The notes beneath the pieces were generated by a model that saw only the letters and a program-made list of their open reading frames with translations, was not told the origin of the DNA and did not search any database. The position numbers were made by a program, and so were the translations under genes. DNA of 64,000 bases from Oceanimonas sp. GK1 (GTDB lineage: Bacteria > Pseudomonadota > Gammaproteobacteria > Enterobacterales > Aeromonadaceae), in contig NC_016745.1 in assembly GCF_000243075.1 (NCBI RefSeq), positions 2,559,001-2,623,000 of the forward strand, read 5' to 3'. This document shows, one piece after another, positions 9,012 to 17,830 of the stretch; position 1 is the stretch's first letter; every line of letters starts with the position of its first letter.

Positions 9012-11860
9012 TGCATGTCTCCCACCAGCGCCCGCACCGCCTGCGCGTCTGATGCCGCCAGGGCTCGCTCGGCCAGCGCCCGGCACCGGGCCAGGCTGCA
9101 CTCACGCACCCGGGCCTTGACCAGCGGTACCCGCTTGGGACTGACCGAGACTTCGTCCACCCCCAGCCCCAGCAACAGTGGCAGGGCCTGGAGATCCGCG
9201 CCCAGCTCACCGCACACCCCCACCCACCTTCCTTTGGCATGGGCCGCCTCCACCGTCATGGCAATCAGTTTGAGCACCGCCGGGTGCAGGCCGTCGGCCA
9301 GGGCCGCCAGCTCGCCATTGCCCCGATCCGCCGCCAGGGTGTACTGGGTCAGATCATTGGTGCCAATGCTGAAAAAGTCCGCCTCCCGGGCAAACAGCCC
9401 GGCATTCAGGGCAGCGGACGGCACCTCCACCATGATGCCCAGCTGAACATTCGCCGCCCGCACTTCGGCCTGGATTCGGTCGAACAGCTCCTTGGCAAAG
9501 CGCCACTCGGCCCAGTCCGCCACCATGGGAAACATGATGCGCAAGGGCCGGTCACCGGCGGCGGTGAGCAGGGCCCGCAGCTGGGTTTCCAGCAGTTCGG
9601 GGCGGCGCATGCACAGACGAATGCCGCGTACCCCAAGAAAAGGGTTGTCCTCTTTGGGAACCGGCCAGTAAGGCAGCGGCTTGTCGCCGCCCACGTCCAG
9701 GGTGCGCGCCACTAGGGGCCGGCCATTGAGGGCGGCAAAGACCGCCTGGTATTCGGTTTGTTGCTGCGCCAGATCCGGTGCCCGGCTGCGCCCCATAAAC
9801 ACAAACTCGGTACGCAACAGCCCCACCCCATCGGCGCCGGCGGCCACCGCCGCGGCGGTGTGCGCGGTATCGCCCAGATTGGCCCCCACTTCAAGCCGGT
9901 GCCCGTCTGTGGTGATCGCCGGCTGGTCACGGTGGGCCCAAGCCGCCGCGGCCCGCTGTTGCTCCTGTTGCTGCTGCGCCTTGGCCCGCGCCAGTACCTC
10001 GGGTTCAGGCGCTACGTGCAGGGTACCGGCGTCGCCGTCGAGAATGACCTCGGTACCGGCATTCAGGCTCATCACGGCCCCGCCCATGGCCACCAGTGCA
10101 GGTATGCCCAGGGCCCGGGCCAGAATGGCACTGTGGGACGACGCCCCGCCGCCGGCGGTGACCAGCCCCAGCACCCGCTCGGGGTTCAGGTTCACCACCT
10201 CGGACGGCCCCATGTCTTCCGCCACCCAGATATGGGGATGGTCGGGAGGCATGGGCAGCGGTACATCGCACAGTATGGCCATGACCCGGCGGCCGATGTC
10301 ACGAATGTCGGCGGCACGCTCCGCCAGCAGGGCATTGGGGCTGGCCGCCTGCCGGGTGGCGGCGGCGTCGATTTCCGACCACCAGGCGGCGGGCGCCGAG
10401 GCGCCCTGGCGCAGCCGCTCGCCGGCGCCGTCCAGCAGCGCCGGATCGCTCAGCAGCTCCCGGTGCATGGCCAGAATGTCCCGGGCCTGGGGCTCACTGG
10501 CGGCGTCGGCCGCCTCGGCCAGTGCCTGATCGGCTCGATTCAGGGCCTGGTTCAGCCGCTCTTGCTCGGCCTGTGCATCGCAGGCGATATCGGCATAGTC
10601 AAAGCGCATCGGCACAGCCATATACACAGGTCCGATGGCAATACCGGGCGAGGCCCCCACGCCCCGCACTTCGGTGTTGGGCGCCAGTTCATGTACTTGG
10701 TGCACAACCCCGTTGTCGGCGGCTATTGGCACCGGCGCTTCCCCCAGCCCGTCATTGACGGCCGCTTCCAGCTGCGCCAGAGCTTCACTGGCATCGCCAC
10801 CCTCGGCGGTAAACCGCAGCTGATGCCCGGGCCGTACGCCCAGACCAATCAGTTTCATCAGGCTTTTGGCATTGACCTCATGACCATCGCCGTCCAGGTT
10901 GCACACGCGAATGTCGGCCTTGAACTGCCTGGCAAGCTGCACCAGCATGGCCCCGGGCCGGGCGTGCAGCCCCTGAGGGTTGCGCACCGTCACCACCCGT
11001 TGGTTACTGGCCAGGCCCTGCTCGCCGGGCGCCCCGGGTCCCTGGCTCAGGGCACGCCGCAATGCATCGGCGCCGGCCAGGCCGGCCAGGTGCTCTCCCT
11101 TGCCTGCCACCAGCCAGTCGGCCAGTTGCCCCAGCAGGTGTTTATGGTCCAGGCCGTTGACCGCCAGGGCCAGCAGGGCCCGCACCGGCTGGCCGTCATG
11201 CTCAAAGCCCGGCGTGGTCACCACCGCCGCCCGGGGCTCACCGGCGGTGGCCGCCTGGCTCAGCCACCAGCCCTGGCCCAGGTGCAGGCGGTGTTGCTGC
11301 CAGGCCGCCAGTTCCTGCTCAGTGGCCTGCAACAGCTCGGCGGCGGCACGCTGCAAGGTGTCCAGATCGCCGACCTGTACCCCGGTGCGCAGGGTGTCGC
11401 TATCCCATTCCAGTGCCGAAGGCACCTCCCTCTCATCCCCCTGCAGCAACTGCAGAATGTCGTCGCTGTCCACCGCCCGGCGCACCCGCTCGGCCAGGTC
11501 GTCCCGGGACAGCGCCCGCGCCAGCCGGCGCAGCAGCGCCAGGTGTTCATCGGAGCCGGCGGCAATGCCCAGCACCAGGTAGGCCTTTTCGCCGTCCCCC
11601 CAGTCCACCCCGTCCGGCAGGTGCAGCGCCTTGACGCCGGTCTTGTTCACCAGATGGCGGCACGCCTGCGTGCCGTGAGGAATGGCAATCCCCTGCCCCA
11701 GGTAGGTGGCGGTCTGGGCTTCCCGCTCGAGCATGCCGGCACCGTAACCGGCCTGCACGTTGCCGTCCTGCTCAAGCCAGTGGGCCAGCGCGGCGATCAC
11801 CGCCTGCTTGTCGGCCAGGGTCTGGCCCATTCTTACATCCTGAGGAGTCAGAGAAAGCAT
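9008..11860 (-). CDS. fruB: PTS fructose multiphosphoryl transfer protein IIA-HPr-EI (FruB/FPr type)
   Basis: A 950-aa soluble fusion that carries phosphate from PEP all the way to FruA, so fructose uptake does not need separate PtsH or PtsI. Domains: IIA-Fru (1-145) with His62 in AIPHGTQ; a linker or FruB-type middle domain (150-280); HPr (285-370) with His299 in NPQGLHARPG; EI (395-950) with the phospho-His576 in GGGASSHSAI, the PEP-binding LRTEFVFM and GGDKPLPYW, and the catalytic Cys in GVCGELG. This arrangement is the Pseudomonas/Xanthomonas FruB type. It is the first gene of fruBKA. I saw no convincing Cra-type operator in the 150 bp upstream and no regulator gene beside it. Confidence 0.95.
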   Translation of the reverse strand: MLSLTPQDVRMGQTLADKQAVIAALAHWLEQDGNVQAGYGAGMLEREAQTATYLGQGIAIPHGTQACRHLVNKTGVKALHLPDGVDWGDGEKAYLVLGIAAGSDEHLALLRRLARALSRDDLAERVRRAVDSDDILQLLQGDEREVPSALEWDSDTLRTGVQVGDLDTLQRAAAELLQATEQELAAWQQHRLHLGQGWWLSQAATAGEPRAAVVTTPGFEHDGQPVRALLALAVNGLDHKHLLGQLADWLVAGKGEHLAGLAGADALRRALSQGPGAPGEQGLASNQRVVTVRNPQGLHARPGAMLVQLARQFKADIRVCNLDGDGHEVNAKSLMKLIGLGVRPGHQLRFTAEGGDASEALAQLEAAVNDGLGEAPVPIAADNGVVHQVHELAPNTEVRGVGASPGIAIGPVYMAVPMRFDYADIACDAQAEQERLNQALNRADQALAEAADAASEPQARDILAMHRELLSDPALLDGAGERLRQGASAPAAWWSEIDAAATRQAASPNALLAERAADIRDIGRRVMAILCDVPLPMPPDHPHIWVAEDMGPSEVVNLNPERVLGLVTAGGGASSHSAILARALGIPALVAMGGAVMSLNAGTEVILDGDAGTLHVAPEPEVLARAKAQQQQEQQRAAAAWAHRDQPAITTDGHRLEVGANLGDTAHTAAAVAAGADGVGLLRTEFVFMGRSRAPDLAQQQTEYQAVFAALNGRPLVARTLDVGGDKPLPYWPVPKEDNPFLGVRGIRLCMRRPELLETQLRALLTAAGDRPLRIMFPMVADWAEWRFAKELFDRIQAEVRAANVQLGIMVEVPSAALNAGLFAREADFFSIGTNDLTQYTLAADRGNGELAALADGLHPAVLKLIAMTVEAAHAKGRWVGVCGELGADLQALPLLLGLGVDEVSVSPKRVPLVKARVRECSLARCRALAERALAASDAQAVRALVGDMQ

Positions 11861-12008
11861 GACATCACCTGTTTAAAAACCGGAATATTGACAGCCTAGA
11901 GGAAATACCGGCATTTGCCTGCTGCATCATGCTGTCCTGTTTGAGCGGTCCGGACAAGGACGGGAACGTCACGGCGTGACACCGGACGGCTTCGCCGAGC
12001 CGGGAAGG

Positions 12009-12698
12009 TCAGGGCTGAATTTCCTGACCATCCCAGGCAAACAGCCGTCCCGACTGGGCGGGCGTGAGGCCGTCAAGTACCCTCAGCAAGTGCCGGGCCG
12101 CCTGCTCGGGTGTCTGCAATTGTCCCGGAGGCAGGCCGGCGCGAAAGGGGGCCGACAGCTGAGTGGCCACGGTGCCCGGGTGCAGCCCCACCACGCAGGC
12201 GGCGGGAAAGCGCCGGCTCCATTCCACTCCCAGGTTTTTGATGGCCATGTTGAGGGCCGCCTTGCTGATGCGGTAGCTGTACCAGCCCCCGCCGCGATTG
12301 TCACTGATGCTGCCCACCCGGGCCGAGAGCGCCGCCAGCAGCAGCGGCTGACGCCGCTCGAGGCGCGCCGACAACAGCCGTGCCAGCGCCAGGGTAGGCC
12401 AGGTATTGACCCGCATGTGCTCGAGCAGGGCGGTCTCGGTGAGCTGCTCAATGCGTTTTTCCGGCTGCCACTGCGCGCTGTGCAGCATGCCCACGGTATT
12501 GATCACCCGCTCCGGCAGGGGCAGTCCGGCGCAGACGGCCTCCAGGGCGGCTTCGTCGGTGACGTCAAGGGCATGCCAGTGCACGCCCGCCAGCCCGGGG
12601 TCTGCGCGGCTGAACAGCCTCACCTCGTCGCCCCGCTCAAGGCAGGCCGCCGCCAGCGCCCGACCAATGCCGCCGCCCCCCATGATCCAGTAACGCAT
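12009..12698 (-). CDS. Short-chain dehydrogenase/reductase (SDR), CsgA/C-factor-like
   Basis: A 229-aa NAD(P)-dependent oxidoreductase of unknown substrate. The Rossmann GGGGIGRALA motif sits at the N-terminus. NTVG replaces the usual NNAG, and the catalytic Ser, Tyr and Lys are in LAALSAR..YSYRISKAALNM (YxxxK). The start at 12698 (MRYWIMGGGG) has GGAGAG upstream; the longer frame is not conserved-looking. It follows the RluA-like gene in the same direction after a 100-bp gap that holds a short heptamer repeat. Confidence 0.82.
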   Translation of the reverse strand: MRYWIMGGGGIGRALAAACLERGDEVRLFSRADPGLAGVHWHALDVTDEAALEAVCAGLPLPERVINTVGMLHSAQWQPEKRIEQLTETALLEHMRVNTWPTLALARLLSARLERRQPLLLAALSARVGSISDNRGGGWYSYRISKAALNMAIKNLGVEWSRRFPAACVVGLHPGTVATQLSAPFRAGLPPGQLQTPEQAARHLLRVLDGLTPAQSGRLFAWDGQEIQP

Positions 12699-12767
12699 AC
12701 AGGCTCTCCGGTTAATAATGGTCGCTATTGAGACCGTAACAAAGAATGTTTGGTTGCAGCCGGTGGC

Positions 12768-12798
12768 ACGTGAGACGGCAGACGTGAGGCGTGATAAC
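12768..12798. repeat. Degenerate 7-bp tandem repeat (ACGTGAG-like, about 4 units)
   Basis: Units ACGTGAG, ACGGCAG, ACGTGAG and GCGTGAT run head to tail with exact 7-bp spacing and end at the stop codon of the pseudouridine synthase gene. The pattern resembles the ACGTCAA array at 62828-62870. Confidence 0.6.
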
Positions 12799-13446
12799 TT
12801 ACCGCTCTGTGCTTTGAGCCCATTCACTCAAGGGCTGATACCACTGAGTAAACAACTCGCCCTCGATGGCGGGGGCCGTTACCGTCATGCGCTCGCCCTG
12901 CCAGTCAAAGGCCAGCCGCCAGGCATGCAGGTAGCCCCGATCGGCGGCAGTGCCACCGTAGCGGGTGTCACCCAGTATGGGACAACCCAGGCTCTTCAGG
13001 GCCACCCGCAGCTGGTGGGTGCGGCCGGTATGGGGCTCCAGCACAACGCCCCTCAGGCCCGGTGCCAGCGAGGTACTGAAAAACCGGGTCACCGCCAGAT
13101 GCGCCTCCCCCCGGGTCAGCTTCCAGCTGCCGTTACGGGCCTTTTCCATGCCGCCCTTCACCCAGCCCTGCTTTTTGACGGGCTTGCGATCGGTCAGCGC
13201 CAGATAGTGCTTGGTGGTGGTGCGCCCGGCAAACTGGCCACTGAGCACCCGGTTGGCCTCGGGATTGCGCGCCAGCAGCAGGACGCCCGTGGTCATCTGG
13301 TCGAGCCGGTGCACCGGGTAAAGCGGCTGGTTCAGTTGTTCACTCAGCCGCCGCACCAGGCCGGGTTCATCCCCTTGCTGGTGCATGCCGATGCCGGCGG
13401 GCTTGTTGATGACAACAAAGTCGGTATGGTCGAGCACAATGTTCAT
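12799..13446 (-). CDS. RluA-family RNA pseudouridine synthase
   Basis: The 215-aa enzyme should isomerise uridine to pseudouridine in tRNA or rRNA; the target base cannot be read from the sequence. The catalytic-Asp motif is PVHRLDQMTTGVLLLA, preceded by VINKPAGIGMH and followed by LEPHTGRTHQLRVAL and GDTRYGG, all RluA-family blocks. There is no N-terminal S4 domain, and the size matches the short TIGR01621-like branch. The start at 13446 (MNIVLDHTDF) has CGGAG upstream; an upstream in-frame extension runs through the tRNA-Ser gene and is rejected. Confidence 0.87.
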   Translation of the reverse strand: MNIVLDHTDFVVINKPAGIGMHQQGDEPGLVRRLSEQLNQPLYPVHRLDQMTTGVLLLARNPEANRVLSGQFAGRTTTKHYLALTDRKPVKKQGWVKGGMEKARNGSWKLTRGEAHLAVTRFFSTSLAPGLRGVVLEPHTGRTHQLRVALKSLGCPILGDTRYGGTAADRGYLHAWRLAFDWQGERMTVTAPAIEGELFTQWYQPLSEWAQSTER

Positions 13447-13484
13447 GGCAAACTCCGGCGGGTCTGATGCAATCAGTCCAATGC

Positions 13485-13516
13485 AAAAAGCCCGCTGCAA
13501 ATGCAGCGGGCTTTTT
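13485..13516 (-). terminator. Terminator downstream of tRNA-Ser
   Basis: A 15-bp inverted repeat (arms 13485-13499 and 13502-13516) with a GC core and terminal A5/T5. In the leftward sense it ends in a U-run just after the tRNA. Confidence 0.8.
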
Positions 13517-13522
13517 GGTGTC

Positions 13523-13613
13523 TGGCGGAGGAGGTGGGATTTGAACCCACGGTGGGCTATTAACCCACGCCGGTTTTCAAGACCGGTGCATTCAACCACT
13601 CTGCCACCCCTCC
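13523..13613 (-). tRNA. serT: tRNA-Ser (anticodon TGA)
   Basis: A 91-nt tRNA with the long variable arm of class II tRNAs, an encoded CCA end, acceptor GGAGGGG paired to CTCCTCC, T-loop GGTTCAAATCC, and anticodon loop CTTGAAA with TGA. In Escherichia coli serT also adjoins yccA, and the same pairing is seen here (yccA starts 197 bp away, divergently). Confidence 0.96.
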
Positions 13614-13809
13614 TGACGGGCGCCAATACTACTGAGCCCGGTGAACCTTGTAAACCGTTAAATGCCGTCTACGGTTCAAATGAGCAAGAAACCGCCAGCC
13701 AGTTCCACACAGGCGAAACACAATGCTCGACAACCGGGTCATAATATGTCCAGAATAAGAGCAAATTCATTCGAGTCATTTTGAGTCAGATACCCAAGGA
13801 GTCTGGATC

Positions 13810-14469
13810 ATGCGTTACAACAACACCCTTTCACGCACCCACAGCGGCGCGCTGGAAACCAACAAGGTATTGCGCAATACCTATATGCTGCTGGGCATGA
13901 CCCTGGTGGTGGCCGCCCTGTCCGCCGGGGTCAGTGCCATGCTGGCCCTGCCGCACCCGGGCCTGATCATTACCCTGGTCGGTTTTTACGGTTTGATGTT
14001 CCTGACCGAGCGCAACCGCAACAGCAGCCTGGGCCTGCTGTTCATCTTCGCCTTTACCGCCTTCACCGGCTATACCATCGGCCCCATTCTGAACTACTAC
14101 CTGAGCACCAGCTCCGGCACCGAAACCGTGATGCTGGCCCTGGGGGGCACCGCCCTCACCTTCCTGGCGCTGTCCGCCTATGTGCTGACCACCAAAAAGG
14201 ACATGTCGTTCCTGGGCGGCATGATGATGGCCGGCTTTGTGGTGATCCTGGTGGGCTTTGTGGCCAATATCTTCCTGGCCCTGCCGGCCCTGAGCCTGGC
14301 CCTGAGCGCCCTGTTTATTCTGTTCTCGTCCGGCGCCATTCTGATGCAGACCAGCGCCATCATTCACGGCGGCGAGCAGAACTACATTTCCGCCACCGTG
14401 ACCCTGTATGTGTCCATCTTCAACATCTTCCTGAGCCTGCTGCAACTGCTGGGCATGAGCCGCGACTAA
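13810..14469 (+). CDS. yccA: YccA/BI-1 family inner-membrane protein
   Basis: A 219-aa Bax-inhibitor-1 family protein with seven predicted hydrophobic segments. In E. coli YccA is a substrate and modulator of the FtsH membrane protease. Recognisable segments are SGALETNKVLRNTYMLLGMTL at the N-terminus, YGLMFLTERNRNSS, and the C-terminal ISATVTLYVSIFNIFLSLL. AAGGAG lies 9 bp before the ATG. It is followed by a strong terminator and sits near yccS and tusE, as in enterics. Confidence 0.93.
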   Translation: MRYNNTLSRTHSGALETNKVLRNTYMLLGMTLVVAALSAGVSAMLALPHPGLIITLVGFYGLMFLTERNRNSSLGLLFIFAFTAFTGYTIGPILNYYLSTSSGTETVMLALGGTALTFLALSAYVLTTKKDMSFLGGMMMAGFVVILVGFVANIFLALPALSLALSALFILFSSGAILMQTSAIIHGGEQNYISATVTLYVSIFNIFLSLLQLLGMSRD

Positions 14470-14487
14470 ACGGAAAATGCCTGACCA

Positions 14488-14513
14488 GGGCGGCCATAAG
14501 GCCGCCCTTTTTT
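14488..14513 (+). terminator. Rho-independent terminator after yccA
   Basis: GGGCGGCC (14488-14495), loop ATAA, GGCCGCCC (14500-14507), then six T residues. Confidence 0.92.
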
Positions 14514-14578
14514 ATGCCGCTGCGTTCCCGTCCGGGTTCCGGTATGATGACAACACGCCCCCTGTAACGAGACACTCC

Positions 14579-16714
14579 ATGCCCCCTGCCAGCCAGTGGC
14601 TGAGACGCATTTTCACCGACAGTCATTTTTTCTTCGCCCTCAAGGTGTTGCTGGCGATGGCCAGCCTGCTGCTGGCCGGCTGGTGGCTGGAGCAGGTGCC
14701 CGCGGCGGTCACCCTGTCCCTCGGCGCCATGGCCGGGGCCTTGAGCGAAACCGATCAACCTCCGGCCCGGCGGCTGGGCCAGTTGCTGCTGGGGCTGCTG
14801 TGTTTTTTTGCGGCCATTACCGGGGTCACCGCCCTCATCGACACTCCCTGGCTGTTTGGCCCCGTGCTGGTACTGGTGACGTTCGGGCTGATCCTGGCCG
14901 GTGCCTGGGGCCAGGCCGCCGGCAAGCTTGGCTTTGGCACCCTGCTGGTGTCCATCTACGCCATGCAGGGCCATGTGGACAGCCCCGGGTTCTGGTATCA
15001 GCCGCTGCTGCTGACCGCCGGTGCCGCCTGGTATGGCCTGCTGTCCTGGCTGGTCCTGCTGGCCTGGCCCTACAAGCCGGTGCATGAACAACTGGCCCAG
15101 TGTTATTTCGCCCTGTCCCGTTACCTGCTGGCCAAATCCCGCTTTTTCGACAGCCCCGACGAACTGCACCGGGGCCTGCGCCATGAACTGGCCCAGCTCA
15201 ACATTCAGCTGGTGAACCATCTGGAGCTGAGCAAACAAATGCTTAACCGTCGTCTGCGGGGCGGGCCCGAAGATGCGGAGCTCAATCGCCTGCTGGAGCT
15301 GCATTTGCTGGTGCAGGGCATGCATGAGCGGGCGGCCTCCAGCCATTATTCCTATGGCCGGCTTAACCAGGCCCTGGATCATGCGGATGTGCTGGCCGGC
15401 TACCAGATCCTGCTGGTGGAGCTGGGTGAGGCCTGCTACCGGCTGGGGCTGGCCATTCTCACCCACCACCCCTTTCAGCCCGGCAAACGCATTGCCTGGG
15501 AGCTGTCGGCGCTCAAGGATCAGCTCGACTACAGCCACCTGCGCCGCCACTACGCCGCCGAGCTGATCATTCCGCTGCGGTTTCTGACCCGCAACATGGA
15601 GCATGTGCATCAGGCCCTGCTGAAGGCCGAGGCCCTGACCGCCCATCATCAGGATAATGAAGCCGGCAGCCCTGCCGCCGAGCTGGCACGCCCGGCCCCT
15701 CAGGGCCTTGGCGAGCGACTGCGGAGCCTGCTGACCCCCAACGCCATTCTGTTTCGCCACGGGGTACGACTGAGCGCCTGCTTCGCCCTGGGCTATGGCC
15801 TGATCACGGCACTGGAGCTGGAGCGGGGCTACTGGATCCTGCTGACCATACTGTTCGTCTGCCAGCCCAGCTTCAGCGCCACCCGCCAGCGCCTGACCGA
15901 GCGGACCCTTGGCACCCTGGCCGGCATCGCCGCCGGCGCGCCCCTGCTCTGGTTGTTTCCGTCGGTGGAAAGCCAGCTGCTGATCCTGCTGGTCTGTGCC
16001 TTTGTGTTCTTTACCCAGGTCAGGGTGCATTACAGCTGGGCCGTCTGTTTTATTACGCTATTCGTGCTGCTGGCCTTCAACCTGCAGGGCGTGCACCGGG
16101 ATCCGGTACTGCTGCCCCGCCTGCTCGACACCCTGGCCGGGTGCGTGCTGGCCTTTGTGGCGGTGTGGTTAATCTGGCCCGACTGGCAGCGCCGCCACCT
16201 GCCCCGGTTGCTGGCCGACGCCATGGAGGCCAATGCCGCCTACCTAAACGCCATCAGCCGGCAGCCCGCCGACGGCAATCCGGAGAACCTGCCCTACCGC
16301 ATCGCCCGCAAGCAGGCCCACCTGGCCGACAACCAACTGGCCCAGGCCTGGCAGAATATTCGGGTGGAGCCGGTCTCCAGGCACTGGCTCAACCTGGGGT
16401 TTGAAATTGCCTACCGCAACCATGCCCTGCTGTCTTACCTGTCGGCCCTGGGCGCCCATCGCCGTCCGGATCAGGCGCTGCCCCAGGCCTTTGTGACCGG
16501 GCTCAACGAACGGCTGTGCGCCGCCGCCAACGCCCTGCGCCACGGGACGCCCCTCCCTGAGCAGCCTCCCCTGCCGGCCATGATGACCGACAACGAAGAC
16601 GACTGGCAGGTTCTGGTGCGCCAGCTGCTCAACAACATGGCGCTGCTGGTCAACGATCTGCATCAGCTGGCCGGTGGCGTGCGCCAGGATGCACAAGCCA
16701 CCCGGCTTGGGTAA
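14579..16714 (+). CDS. yccS: YccS/YhfK-family integral membrane protein
   Basis: A 711-aa protein of the FUSC/YccS family (aromatic acid exporter-like fold). Two membrane blocks of about six helices each (about 20-150 and 395-525) enclose and precede hydrophilic cytoplasmic regions (about 160-385 and 530-711). The segment RGYWILLTILFVCQPSFSATRQRLTERTLGT is split here as RGYWILLTILFVCQPSFSAT then RQRLTERTLGT and is typical of the family. The physiological substrate is not established. The ATG at 14579 (MPPASQWLRR) is favoured because homology-like sequence begins there; a longer frame would read through the yccA terminator. tusE follows after 26 bp, probably co-transcribed. Confidence 0.88.
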   Translation: MPPASQWLRRIFTDSHFFFALKVLLAMASLLLAGWWLEQVPAAVTLSLGAMAGALSETDQPPARRLGQLLLGLLCFFAAITGVTALIDTPWLFGPVLVLVTFGLILAGAWGQAAGKLGFGTLLVSIYAMQGHVDSPGFWYQPLLLTAGAAWYGLLSWLVLLAWPYKPVHEQLAQCYFALSRYLLAKSRFFDSPDELHRGLRHELAQLNIQLVNHLELSKQMLNRRLRGGPEDAELNRLLELHLLVQGMHERAASSHYSYGRLNQALDHADVLAGYQILLVELGEACYRLGLAILTHHPFQPGKRIAWELSALKDQLDYSHLRRHYAAELIIPLRFLTRNMEHVHQALLKAEALTAHHQDNEAGSPAAELARPAPQGLGERLRSLLTPNAILFRHGVRLSACFALGYGLITALELERGYWILLTILFVCQPSFSATRQRLTERTLGTLAGIAAGAPLLWLFPSVESQLLILLVCAFVFFTQVRVHYSWAVCFITLFVLLAFNLQGVHRDPVLLPRLLDTLAGCVLAFVAVWLIWPDWQRRHLPRLLADAMEANAAYLNAISRQPADGNPENLPYRIARKQAHLADNQLAQAWQNIRVEPVSRHWLNLGFEIAYRNHALLSYLSALGAHRRPDQALPQAFVTGLNERLCAAANALRHGTPLPEQPPLPAMMTDNEDDWQVLVRQLLNNMALLVNDLHQLAGGVRQDAQATRLG

Positions 16715-16740
16715 GATAAGCGCTCCAACGAGGAGACCCC

Positions 16741-17070
16741 ATGTTTGAATTTGAAGGCCGCCCCATCGAAACCGATGCCCAGGGCTATCTGAAACACCAC
16801 CAGGACTGGCAGCCGGCCATGGCCGAGCGGCTGGCCGAAGAAGAAGGCATTACTCTCACTGCCGAGCACTGGGAAGTGATCCACTTTGTGCGCACCTTTT
16901 ACCTCAAGTACAACACCTCGCCCGCCATTCGGGCGCTGGTCAAGGCCATGGCCAAGGAGCTGGGGGAAGACAAGGGAAACAGCCGTTACCTGTACCGGCT
17001 GTTTCCCAAGGGGCCGGCCAAGCAGGCCACCAAGCTGGCGGGCCTGCCCAAACCGGTGAAGTGCATTTGA
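16741..17070 (+). CDS. tusE: TusE/DsrC-family sulfur relay protein
   Basis: 109 aa. TusE accepts persulfide sulfur from TusBCD and passes it to MnmA for 2-thiolation of tRNA wobble uridine. Family features: [43 protein letters not shown], and the C-terminal LPKPVKCI with the invariant penultimate cysteine. The second cysteine of true DsrC, about ten residues upstream, is absent (position occupied by TKLAGL), so TusE is the right call. GAGGAG precedes the start by 8 bp. Confidence 0.94.
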   Translation: MFEFEGRPIETDAQGYLKHHQDWQPAMAERLAEEEGITLTAEHWEVIHFVRTFYLKYNTSPAIRALVKAMAKELGEDKGNSRYLYRLFPKGPAKQATKLAGLPKPVKCI

Positions 17071-17134
17071 GTCAAGCGCCTGACGGCGCTGATGCAGGCT
17101 GGCAGCCTACGCTCCAACCCACTGTGCAACAGGC

Positions 17135-17166
17135 AAAAAAACTCCGGCTCAACGCCGGAGTTTTTA
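17135..17166. terminator. Bidirectional terminator between tusE and dedD
   Basis: ACTCCGGC (17141-17148) and GCCGGAGT (17154-17161) flanked by A6 on the left and a T-run on the right. It lies between the convergent genes tusE and dedD. Confidence 0.9.
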
Positions 17167-17199
17167 TATCGCAATTCCGGCCGCCGAGCCGGCATTTTG

Positions 17200-17829
17200 C
17201 TATTGGGCCATCACCCGGCCCTTGAGACCGGTGAGACGCTCCAGGGCCGGCAGTTGCTGCTCCAGCCGGCTTTTGGCATCGGGGCCAATCCACACTCGGT
17301 TAAGCTCGCCCTGACGAGGCACCGAGGGCGTGGTCTGCACCCGGTAACCGGCTGCCTGCAGCTTTCTCACCAGGGCATTGACGTTGTCGGCATTGCGAAA
17401 TGCCCCCAGCTGCACAATGAAGTGGCCGCCGGCGGGTTGTACCACGGGAGCCGGCTTGGGAGCAGGCGCAGGGGCCGGCTTGGGCGCCACCGGTTTGACC
17501 TCGGGGGCCGGACGCACCGGCCCCGGGGTGGGTGCCGGGGCAACCACCGGGGCCGGCTCAGGCGCGCTGGCAACGGGGGGCTGGGATGCCGGCGGCACGG
17601 ACGGCGCTTCCTTCACTTCTTCCAGGGTCCAGGTTTCGGCCTTCGGCGCGTCTGCCGGTGCAGCAGGCACCGGAGGACGCACCGGCTCCAGCTCGGGTCG
17701 CAGGGGAATACTCACCGCCTGATCCGGCAGGGGCGGCTGTTTGCCGTCCAGCAGATCCGGCAGAAAAATCACCCCCAGCGCGACCAGCAAGATGGTGCCT
17801 ACCAGACGGTGCTGAAACTGGGTGGCCAT
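17200..17829 (-). CDS. dedD: DedD-like SPOR-domain cell-division protein
   Basis: 209 aa. It is anchored by one N-terminal membrane helix (RLVGTILLVALGVIFLPDLL, about 7-26), followed by a long Pro/Ala/Val-rich periplasmic linker (about 30-135) and a C-terminal SPOR domain (HFIVQLGAFRNADNVNALV.. to the end) that binds denuded septal peptidoglycan. The start at 17829 (MATQFQHR) has AAGGAGAGC upstream. It follows folC by one base, as in enterics. The cvpA-purF genes that usually come next are absent; a terminator follows instead. Confidence 0.92.
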   Translation of the reverse strand: MATQFQHRLVGTILLVALGVIFLPDLLDGKQPPLPDQAVSIPLRPELEPVRPPVPAAPADAPKAETWTLEEVKEAPSVPPASQPPVASAPEPAPVVAPAPTPGPVRPAPEVKPVAPKPAPAPAPKPAPVVQPAGGHFIVQLGAFRNADNVNALVRKLQAAGYRVQTTPSVPRQGELNRVWIGPDAKSRLEQQLPALERLTGLKGRVMAQ

Positions 17830-17830
17830 T

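Noticed and set aside
11861..12008. Cra/FruR operator upstream of fruB
   Set aside because: No TGAAACGTTTCA-like palindrome found.
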